Shown here piece by piece: positions 1-5,611 of a stretch of DNA of 5,955 bases. Each line of letters opens with the position of its first letter. Position 1 is the stretch's first letter. The position numbers and the translations under genes were made by a program. Under the pieces are notes generated by a model, which did no database searches, was not told where the DNA came from, and saw only the letters and a list, made by a program, of their open reading frames with translations. The DNA comes from Bacteroidales bacterium (lineage in GTDB: Bacteria; Bacteroidota; Bacteroidia; Bacteroidales; UBA932): contig WRBG01000122.1 in assembly GCA_009784635.1 (NCBI GenBank), positions 1-5,955 of the forward strand. Reading direction: 5' to 3'.

Positions 1-98
1 ATGAGGAACGATAATTGGGTTAGGTTGAAATAACCCTGCTGCGCCTGTAAAGACGAGCCTATCCACAGGCATATTGACAGTAAAAGAATTTTTTTCAT
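1..98 (-). CDS. Secreted, probably outer-membrane protein, N-terminus only (cut by window edge)
   Basis: Reading the minus strand from an ATG at 96-98 gives 32 open codons to the left window edge. The peptide starts MKKILLLSICLWIGSSLQAQ and continues QGYFNLTQLSFL. It is a textbook type I signal peptide: two lysines, a hydrophobic core of about 12 residues, and a likely signal peptidase I site after Leu-Gln-Ala (residues 17-19). The start is 12 bases after the stop of the LVIVD lipoprotein gene, so the two are probably co-transcribed. The short motif after the signal peptide resembles the N-termini of Bacteroidota outer-membrane barrel proteins, but this is from memory and 12 mature residues cannot settle it. 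The export prediction is strong; the function is unknown. The rest of the gene lies outside the window. Confidence 0.8.
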   Translation of the reverse strand, partial: MKKILLLSICLWIGSSLQAQQGYFNLTQLSFL

Positions 99-110
99 GT
101 GTTCCGATGT

Positions 111-1397
111 TTAGTTTTTTTCGATTTTGATGGCGCCCAACTCTCTGATATTTGTTATGTCGGAATAATCATATTGATACAAACCGTCGTTTCCAATCAA
201 CATAAGCACTCCATTATAGGGGATTACGTCAAATCCGTGTATCGAGCTAAACTGTTTAATCAGTCTTGCACCCGACAATATCGGGTTGGTGGCATCAAAT
301 ACCTTTAGCCCTTGGTCGCAGACAAACAAAACATCCCCGTCTATCCCCAAGCCGTAAGGCTCTTTCATGTCAAAAGAGGCCTTGAGTACAGGCGCCGAAG
401 GATTGGAAATATCTATCACCTCAAGCAGGCTGAAGTTTTGGCCACAGGCATTTCCGCCTCTGATGGTTACATAGGCGTAGTTCCCTTGAACCACCACAGG
501 GTCGCAACCTACAACATGGGCAATGGCAGACAGGTAATTTGGCATTGCGGGTTCGGTCAAGCCATATATAATCATACCGTTAGTGGTTCCTAAGAAAAGT
601 TTTTGGTCGTAGGGAAAAATTGTCTCTACATTCCAGCTTATGTATTGCTCGTGTCCCTTGACAGCCGTATGCCCAAACAGGTAGAATACTTGTAACCTGT
701 TGTTGCTTACCACATATAAATATTCGTCATACACGGCAAAACGGGACATGGAGCCGGTAACGCTGGTAAGGCCCGAACCGGCGGTGGATTGCCTGCCGGA
801 ATTGGCCCACGAAGACTTGTCGGCAGAAGCAAGGTAAAAACAACCCCAACAGGGATAATAGGGAACAAACTCCTCTTTTTCTACAATCGTTTTTACCTCC
901 CAGCCTACGACTACTCCTTTGGTCCAATCGAGGTTTCTAATCGGATAGTCGTTGCCGGTTGCCGGAAGCACGTTGGCAAAAACGCCTTCTGCCCGACCCA
1001 CCTCTTTGGGCTGTGCAGGATTGGTGATGTCGAACAAAACCAAGTCAATAAAACTGTCGGCATAGAGTATGTTATCTCCCACCGTAATGTCAATATTACC
1101 CAAAAGCTCAATAAAGGCCACGGGTTTGGGCGATGCGGGATTGCTGTTGTCTATGACGTGAATCCCTTTTTGGATTTCGTTGATGAACAGATAGTCGCCG
1201 TATAAGCATATTTTTCCCGGATTTACCATTTTTTGGGCGGGCTTTGCCGCTTTGGTCGCTCTAAATTCGTGAAACGACATGTACACCGGCTCATTTACCG
1301 TGTAGCTGAGGGTGCTTGTTATTTGGTCGCATCCGTATGGCAGAAAAAGAAGGACGCCAAGGAGGGTCGTAGCAAAGGATAATTTTTTCTTGGACAT
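111..1397 (-). CDS. LVIVD-repeat lipoprotein, beta-propeller-like, envelope-anchored
   Basis: This is a 428-residue protein from the ATG at 1395-1397. The N-terminus has lysines 3-5, a hydrophobic core (residues 7-20) and Cys23 in the sequence LPYGC, a plausible relaxed Bacteroidota lipobox, so it is probably lipid-anchored in the envelope. The body holds LVIVD-type repeats, each a strand ending in [VL][IF]D followed by xxNPxxP: residues 81-90, 121-130, 327-336 and 366-373, with a weaker copy near 277-286. Such repeats are thought to form a beta-propeller; no enzymatic activity is established for the family. A PCWGC pair of cysteines (182-186) and a Ser/Gly-rich loop (about 194-217) interrupt the repeats. 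In-frame alternative starts are ATG at 1406 and GTG at 1424. I chose 1397 because it puts the signal peptide at the very N-terminus; 1406 is nearly as good. It lies downstream of nnr and just upstream of an exported protein gene, perhaps a co-acting envelope pair. The molecular role is unknown. Confidence 0.87.
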   Translation of the reverse strand: MSKKKLSFATTLLGVLLFLPYGCDQITSTLSYTVNEPVYMSFHEFRATKAAKPAQKMVNPGKICLYGDYLFINEIQKGIHVIDNSNPASPKPVAFIELLGNIDITVGDNILYADSFIDLVLFDITNPAQPKEVGRAEGVFANVLPATGNDYPIRNLDWTKGVVVGWEVKTIVEKEEFVPYYPCWGCFYLASADKSSWANSGRQSTAGSGLTSVTGSMSRFAVYDEYLYVVSNNRLQVFYLFGHTAVKGHEQYISWNVETIFPYDQKLFLGTTNGMIIYGLTEPAMPNYLSAIAHVVGCDPVVVQGNYAYVTIRGGNACGQNFSLLEVIDISNPSAPVLKASFDMKEPYGLGIDGDVLFVCDQGLKVFDATNPILSGARLIKQFSSIHGFDVIPYNGVLMLIGNDGLYQYDYSDITNIRELGAIKIEKN

Positions 1398-1440
1398 TTC
1401 AAACATAATTTTAAGGTTGTACACTATATTAGATGCACGA

Positions 1441-2874
1441 CTATCGAAAATGTTGCATGGCGGAGCATATTTTTTTTACAATATCCGAGGCCATGAGCGA
1501 GCGCTCGCCTAATGTTTCTGCGGCCAAATCTCCGGCAAGTCCGTGAAGATAAACGCCTAAGAGGGCGCTTTCCTGTGGTGGAAATCCTTGGGCGAGCAAT
1601 CCCGACAAGATGCCCGTAAGCACGTCCCCGCTGCCTGCGGTGGCCATGCCCGGATTGCCGGAAACATTAAAATATACCGTGCCGTCAGGAAAGGCGATGG
1701 AGCTAAAGGCGCCTTTTAATACCACGATGGTCTGATGTTGCGCTGCAAAGCGGCGTTGGAGTTGTAGTCGTTCATAATCGTTTTCCCATCCTCCGGCAAG
1801 GCGCTTAAACTCTCCCGCGTGGGGGGTAATGATGGAGTTTTGCGGGACATGCGTCCACCATTCAGGTCTTGTTGCCAATATGTTAAGGGCGTCTGCATCC
1901 AATACGCAGGGACGGGTCTGAACCTCAAGAAATGCCCGCAGTCGCTCGGCCGCCGCCTCAGAAACGCCCAAGCCCGGCCCCGCGCCAAATACGGCTGAGT
2001 TGTAGTTTGTTGCCACCGAATCGTCTGCATTTCTCACAATCGCCTCGGGAACCATCATCTGCATGAGCTGAACCTCCGATGCCGGCACTACCGGCTCTAC
2101 CCAGCCGGCGCCGCTGCGGTAGGCGGCCTTTGCCGCCAACGCAGCGGCGCCCATCATGCCCGCCGAGCCGGCCAAAAGGCGCACACGACCCGCCGTTCCT
2201 TTATGCAAAAACTTGGGCAATGGCATTAATAAAGAGGAGATTATATTTGTGGATACCATTCTGTAAGGCGTCTCTACCGCATCTATGGCCTCCGGAGCCA
2301 AGCCTAACGGAACCACTTGCCATGCCCCCACGTAAGGGGCGCTCTCCGGAAAAAAGAACGAGAGCTTGGGAAAGTCGAGCGTCAAGCAGTGGTGCGCCTG
2401 CACAATGGTTGCATGGTCTATAACCACATTTTCCTCCCCATGCCATCCGGAGGGAATGTCCAAGGCGATTCGGATGCCGGAGGCCTTGTTCATCCATGCC
2501 ACCCATGCTGCGGCTGCTCCTTGGGGCGGACGGTTGAGTCCGGCGCCAAAAAGGGCGTCAATCAACAGCGTTGAATCAGAAACCGTGGGCAAGGGCTTGG
2601 ATTCATCAATCATCAAATCAAATAATTCGACCTTGTATCCCGCCTCTTGCAGCAAGGGGGCCAAGGCGTGTCCGTCTTTCCCGTTGTTCCCCGGACCGCA
2701 AAAGATAACGACTTCCCGCGGAGGAGGATACATCTTGTATATTGCATCAAAAAAAGCACGGGCGGCGCGTGCAATCAACGCCGCCTCGCTAATGTTTTGG
2801 GCCAAAAGCGTCCGCCTGTCGAGTTCCTTGATTTGCTCCGTCAGAAAGATTTTGGAGCCGTAATGGATGTTCAT
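1441..2874 (-). CDS. nnr: Bifunctional NAD(P)H-hydrate epimerase / ADP-dependent NAD(P)H-hydrate dehydratase
   Basis: This cytosolic metabolite-repair enzyme of 477 residues has the usual length of the two-domain form. The N-terminal YjeF_N epimerase domain (about 1-215) interconverts R- and S-NAD(P)HX; the C-terminal ribokinase-like domain (about 220-475) dehydrates S-NAD(P)HX back to NAD(P)H using ADP. Epimerase motifs seen are GPGNNGKDG (60-68), LIDALFGAGL (104-113), ALDIPSG (137-143) and DFPKLSFFFPE (167-177). Dehydratase motifs are HKGTAGRV (224-231), AGSAGMMGAA (235-244), VFGAGPGLG (295-303), LDADALN (325-331), TPHAGEFKRL (350-359), LKGAFSSI (386-393) and NPGMATAGSGDVLTG (407-421), with the probable catalytic Asp417. 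Position 66 is Lys where the family usually has Gly (GNNGGDG). The ATG at 2872-2874 is 10 bases downstream of the preceding ATPase stop; upstream is AT-rich with no Shine-Dalgarno sequence and no recognisable promoter, so it may be read from the ATPase transcript. Identification is secure. Confidence 0.97.
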   Translation of the reverse strand: MNIHYGSKIFLTEQIKELDRRTLLAQNISEAALIARAARAFFDAIYKMYPPPREVVIFCGPGNNGKDGHALAPLLQEAGYKVELFDLMIDESKPLPTVSDSTLLIDALFGAGLNRPPQGAAAAWVAWMNKASGIRIALDIPSGWHGEENVVIDHATIVQAHHCLTLDFPKLSFFFPESAPYVGAWQVVPLGLAPEAIDAVETPYRMVSTNIISSLLMPLPKFLHKGTAGRVRLLAGSAGMMGAAALAAKAAYRSGAGWVEPVVPASEVQLMQMMVPEAIVRNADDSVATNYNSAVFGAGPGLGVSEAAAERLRAFLEVQTRPCVLDADALNILATRPEWWTHVPQNSIITPHAGEFKRLAGGWENDYERLQLQRRFAAQHQTIVVLKGAFSSIAFPDGTVYFNVSGNPGMATAGSGDVLTGILSGLLAQGFPPQESALLGVYLHGLAGDLAAETLGERSLMASDIVKKICSAMQHFR

Positions 2875-2884
2875 AATTTACTAA

Positions 2885-4153
2885 TTAATTTTTAATCAAC
2901 CACTTCCATGCAGGTACAACCTCAATGGCTCTGCCTTGTACCTCTACGATGCGCTCTTCATCAAAAGTAATTATAATCAGCCTTTTGCATGGAAGCACTT
3001 TGGCTATTTTTACTAACGACAACACTTCGCGGTCAAAGGTTCCGTCAGCATTATTCAGATTGTAACAAACCTGTATGGCCGTTTCCTGCTCGGGTAAATA
3101 AAAATCTACCTCTATTTTGTTGTGGTAGAAGAAAACCGCATCATCTCTGCCATACAAACGAAGCAAGTGTGTGGCTACTAAATTTTCTAATAAAGAAGTC
3201 GTCCCATCCAAGAGGAATAAATTGAGTATGCCGTTGTCGGCAAAATAGTATTTTGGAATTGATTCTCTGTCGGAAAATTTGGCGGCAATGTTCTTAATCG
3301 GAACGATTAGCCAAGCCGCTTTGGCGTATTCAATATAGCTGATTATGGTATTGGTACTCACCTTGGCTCCGGTAGATGAGACTATGTTTGCTATACGGGT
3401 AAACGATAAAGGCTGTTTGACGCTTTCGGCCATCTTTTTGAACATTATCCTTAGGGCAAAAACATTTTCCACCCCATTACGGGCGGCAATGTCGCCTAAA
3501 TATATTTTTTGATACACGCTGGTCAGATAATCCCGTTTGACCGACAGTTTTGCTCCTTCGGGGAATCCCCCAAAAAAGAAAAAATCATGAAACATTCTCA
3601 TTATCTCGGCCCTCTGCTCGGTGGCAAGCAGTGATTGTTTGGTGGGGATAATGCCGTGGACATTCAGAAACTCTTTAAAGTTGTAGGGATAGACATGTAC
3701 GGTAATGTATCTTCCTCCAAGGGTGGTGGCGATTTCTCCGCTCAACATTTTGGCATTGCTTCCCGTGATATATACCCTGTGTTTGTTGTTGGCCATCCGG
3801 ACAGCAAATTTTTCCCAACCTGTTATATTCTGAATTTCATCGAGAAACATAACAGGTCGTTTGCCGTACATTTCAAGGTGTATTTCCAAAAGAAGGTTGA
3901 AGTCGCCGGCCTTAAATCCCTCCAAACGCTCATCGTCAAAACTGATGTAAAACATCTCATCCCAGCCCATGCCCTGTGCAAGCAGCTGTTGGATGCGCTG
4001 GTACAACAAATAGGATTTACCTGCACGGCGGATACCGACAAAAACATAGTTGCCAAACTCTTCAAAGCTAAAATCACGAGGAATAACCTTGTGTTTAGTT
4101 ACTTCTGCCTGATTGTCGAGCATAATCGACTTTATGGTTTCTCTGTCTATCAT
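2885..4153 (-). CDS. AAA ATPase with C-terminal DUF4143 domain, subclass with degenerate nuclease-like motif
   Basis: This 422-residue protein is a P-loop ATPase of the AAA_14/DUF4143 type. The ATPase domain shows Walker A GIRRAGKS (40-47), Walker B VMFLDE (101-106), a sensor-1-like YITGSNA (128-134) and a conserved GGRY (146-149). The C-terminal DUF4143 region has the arrangement of a PD-(D/E)xK nuclease fold: Glu323 in LLENLV, Asp350 in IEVDFYL, and QVC at 361-363 where ExK is expected. The nuclease site therefore looks incomplete. Family members are widespread and often multicopy in Bacteroidota, but their cellular role is unsettled. The reading frame stays open to an ATG at 4207, but I chose the ATG at 4151-4153. 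The 18-residue extension would lie on the promoter and its repeats, repeats the peptide SIEQ because the DNA repeats, and would begin upstream of the predicted transcription start. The gene follows the second ATPase gene on the same strand and ends 10 bases before nnr. Confidence 0.92.
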   Translation of the reverse strand: MIDRETIKSIMLDNQAEVTKHKVIPRDFSFEEFGNYVFVGIRRAGKSYLLYQRIQQLLAQGMGWDEMFYISFDDERLEGFKAGDFNLLLEIHLEMYGKRPVMFLDEIQNITGWEKFAVRMANNKHRVYITGSNAKMLSGEIATTLGGRYITVHVYPYNFKEFLNVHGIIPTKQSLLATEQRAEIMRMFHDFFFFGGFPEGAKLSVKRDYLTSVYQKIYLGDIAARNGVENVFALRIMFKKMAESVKQPLSFTRIANIVSSTGAKVSTNTIISYIEYAKAAWLIVPIKNIAAKFSDRESIPKYYFADNGILNLFLLDGTTSLLENLVATHLLRLYGRDDAVFFYHNKIEVDFYLPEQETAIQVCYNLNNADGTFDREVLSLVKIAKVLPCKRLIIITFDEERIVEVQGRAIEVVPAWKWLIKN

Positions 4154-4157
4154 GATG

Positions 4158-4173
4158 TTTTGTTCAATTGACA
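4158..4173 (-). repeat. Direct repeat copy 1 (candidate operator, in the 5' leader)
   Basis: On the minus strand this reads TGTCAATTGAACAAAA, 4 bases before the ATG at 4153. It matches the copy at 4191-4206 at 15 of 16 positions. It contains the perfect 8-bp palindrome TCAATTGA. It occupies most of the short predicted leader, so a bound protein could block transcription or initiation of translation. Its role as an operator is inferred from position only. Confidence 0.65.
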
Positions 4174-4176
4174 GCA

Positions 4177-4208
4177 CAAAAGTAGTGTGTTTTTGTTCAA
4201 TCGACAAA
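4177..4208 (-). promoter_or_regulatory. Bacteroidota-type promoter of the ATPase gene at 2885-4153
   Basis: On the minus strand a -33 box TTTG (4208-4205) is followed after 20 bases by a -7 box TACTTTTG (4184-4177), matching the TAnnTTTG consensus. Transcription would start near 4170, giving a leader of roughly 17-20 bases before the ATG at 4153. The -33 box abuts direct repeat copy 2, and the -7 box lies between the two copies. The promoter begins about 20 bases after the stop of the upstream ATPase gene, so this gene probably has its own control. Confidence 0.7.
4191..4206 (-). repeat. Direct repeat copy 2 (candidate operator, overlapping the -33 box)
   Basis: On the minus strand this reads TGTCGATTGAACAAAA, differing from copy 1 (4158-4173) at one position. 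The spacing between copies is exactly 33 bases, close to three turns of B-DNA, so proteins bound to both would face the same side of the helix. It overlaps the last bases of the -33 box and fills part of the promoter spacer. Confidence 0.65.
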
Positions 4209-4228
4209 ATAAACTATTCAGAGACCTC

Positions 4229-5482
4229 TTATTTTCCTAACGAAGCCATCGAAATCACATTAATTCCGTCTGCTCTGGTATAACTCATTCCTGTTCCCGT
4301 GATTATATTTAATGATGCGGGCCTTGCCATCTTATCGCTATCTACGATATTGTTGAAATTTAATAAGTTTTGCGCAGCCTCTTCGTGCATGCCTGTCCCA
4401 AGTTTTACTTCAAAAGCGGCCCAACTTGTGCTGTTTTGTTGAACAATCGCGTCTATTTCCAAACCGGTAGAATCTCTGTAATGAAAAACATTGGCATCAT
4501 TTGCCCTTGCATATATTTTTAAATCATGATACACCAACGACTCAAACAAAAAACCACAATACTTGAGGTTGTTTAACAATGTCTCTTTATTCAATTTTAG
4601 AGCGGCAATGGCCAATGACACATCGCAAAAATGACGTTTTGGGGACTTTCGTAACGAATTGGACGACCTTATGTGCGTATTAAATGCCGGCTGCTCTTCT
4701 AAAATCATTAAACGAGATAATGCATCTACATAATCTATAATGGTAGGACGTGACAAATCACTATCTTCTACAGTTTTAACATCTTTGGCCAAAGTAGAAT
4801 TGTCAACCAAAGTAGAAATATTTCTCGCTATAGACCTAATGAGCGATTTCACTTTCTGTGGGTCTCGCTTGATGTTGGATACCCTGCTCATGTCAATATT
4901 TGCCAACAAGTCAATATAGCCCCTGTTCAGCAAAGTAGCCTCTTCAAGCGAAGATTCGAGCAAAGCAGGCCAACCTCCTTTGAGCATTCTTTCAATAATC
5001 AATTCAATATCAATCCCATTGTCAAATATAGAGCATGCGTTTCCTTTCAGTAATTGCGACATGCTGATTAAGCCCGAAGAGTAACCCATCTCTTGCCATG
5101 ACATTGTTTGCATTTCAACAACCGTAAATCTACCTGCTCCACTGTGCAGTGTTACATCTTCATTCGGATTTGCCGAACCGGTTAAAATGAACTGCCCTTT
5201 TTTTTGCCTATTATCAACTTCGTGACGCACATAATTCCATAGCTTGGGATGTTCCTGCCATTCATCAAGCAAACGAGGCGCTTCACCTGCCAATAATCTT
5301 CTTGGGGCAACACTCATGATTACAGGAACTTGTTCGTCTTGGTCTACTTGCAAAATACTTTTTGCAAATTGTTTTGCCGTTTCTGTTTTTCCGCACGACT
5401 TTGGTCCCGTTAGTAAAATAGCGCCGGAAGCATTTAATTTTTGACAAATTTCTGACTCGATGATTCGTGATACATAGTCCAT
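4229..5482 (-). CDS. AAA ATPase with C-terminal DUF4143 domain, subclass with intact PD-(D/E)xK-like motif
   Basis: This 417-residue P-loop ATPase starts MDYVSRIIESEI, a typical beginning for the family. Walker A is GPKSCGKT (26-33), Walker B is RLLDEWQ (70-76) and the sensor-like strand is FILTGSAN (98-105). The C-terminal DUF4143 region keeps a complete nuclease-like set: Glu314 in FESLV, Asp344 in LEIDAIV, and FEVK with Glu358 and Lys360. Whether it cleaves DNA is not known; the family has no settled function. It differs in subclass from the neighbouring ATPase (GPKSCGKT against GIRRAGKS; LLDEWQ against FLDEIQ), so the pair is not a recent duplication. I chose the ATG at 5480-5482 over an in-frame TTG at 5503 because the -7 box lies between them, which puts the TTG upstream of transcription. 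Codons are visibly AT-rich compared with nnr. It stands alone between an upstream repeat array and the next promoter. Confidence 0.92.
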   Translation of the reverse strand: MDYVSRIIESEICQKLNASGAILLTGPKSCGKTETAKQFAKSILQVDQDEQVPVIMSVAPRRLLAGEAPRLLDEWQEHPKLWNYVRHEVDNRQKKGQFILTGSANPNEDVTLHSGAGRFTVVEMQTMSWQEMGYSSGLISMSQLLKGNACSIFDNGIDIELIIERMLKGGWPALLESSLEEATLLNRGYIDLLANIDMSRVSNIKRDPQKVKSLIRSIARNISTLVDNSTLAKDVKTVEDSDLSRPTIIDYVDALSRLMILEEQPAFNTHIRSSNSLRKSPKRHFCDVSLAIAALKLNKETLLNNLKYCGFLFESLVYHDLKIYARANDANVFHYRDSTGLEIDAIVQQNSTSWAAFEVKLGTGMHEEAAQNLLNFNNIVDSDKMARPASLNIITGTGMSYTRADGINVISMASLGK

Positions 5483-5492
5483 TTTTTTTCTG

Positions 5493-5523
5493 CAAAGATA
5501 CAATAATCACCTCACTTTACAAA
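5493..5523 (-). promoter_or_regulatory. Bacteroidota-type promoter of the ATPase gene at 4229-5482
   Basis: On the minus strand the -33 box TTTG (5523-5520) and the -7 box TATCTTTG (5500-5493) are separated by 19 bases, a full match to the phylum consensus. The -7 box ends only 10 bases before the ATG at 5482, so the transcript should have a very short leader of about 4-7 bases. No Shine-Dalgarno sequence is possible in that space. Confidence 0.8.
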
Positions 5524-5531
5524 TTATTTCA
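5509..5531 (-). repeat. Degenerate fourth repeat unit overlapping the -33 box
   Basis: In exact 23-base register with the tandem array at 5532-5600, this stretch matches the adjacent unit at 11 of 23 positions. The match includes an uninterrupted 7-base core CTTTACA (5515-5521, plus strand). The core covers part of the -33 box, so the array may continue into the promoter itself. Confidence 0.4.
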
Positions 5532-5600
5532 AATTTGCTTTACAGTTTGACAAGAATTTGTTTTACACTTTGACAGGAATTTGTTTTACAGTTTGACAAA
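5532..5600 (-). repeat. Three tandem 23-bp repeats upstream of an ATPase promoter (candidate operator array)
   Basis: The units are 5532-5554, 5555-5577 and 5578-5600 with no spacers. Pairwise identity counted by eye is 20/23, 21/23 and 20/23. Each unit on the plus strand is AATTTG, then [CT]TTTACA, one base, TTTGACA and two bases. On the minus strand the core is TGTCAAACTGTAAAAC, itself two half-sites TGTCAAA and TGTAAAA. The array begins just upstream of the -33 box and ends 11 bases short of the preceding gene's stop codon, filling the intergenic region. A role as binding sites for a regulator is inferred from this position. Confidence 0.8.
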
Positions 5601-5611
5601 AAACGGTTTCC

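Noticed and set aside
789..1205. Plus-strand 138-codon open frame
   Set aside because: It is antisense to the LVIVD lipoprotein gene and has low-complexity content without motifs.
1399..1406. Possible -7 box TATGTTTG upstream of the lipoprotein gene
   Set aside because: It has no TTTG at the right distance upstream and overlaps the start region, so transcription would begin at or after the start codon.
2366..2863. Plus-strand 165-codon open frame
   Set aside because: It is a shadow of the GC-rich nnr gene, whose domains are unambiguous.
3635..4171. Plus-strand 178-codon open frame
   Set aside because: It lies antisense to the ATPase gene with clear family motifs and has no recognisable domain.
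5541..5597. Sigma-70 -35 boxes (TTGACA) on the plus strand
   Set aside because: TTGACA recurs only as part of the repeat unit. No plus-strand gene follows, and the window uses Bacteroidota -33/-7 promoters.
5532..5600. CRISPR array
   Set aside because: The 23-bp units abut with no spacers, and no cas gene is present.
5600..5611. Hairpin terminator after the partial gene (AAAC and GTTT near each other)
   Set aside because: The arms are only 4 bp with a one-base loop, too small to form a stem.
4140..5611. Insertion sequence or transposon ends around the ATPase genes
   Set aside because: The repeats are direct, differ between the two sites and sit at promoters. No transposase or terminal inverted repeats were found.
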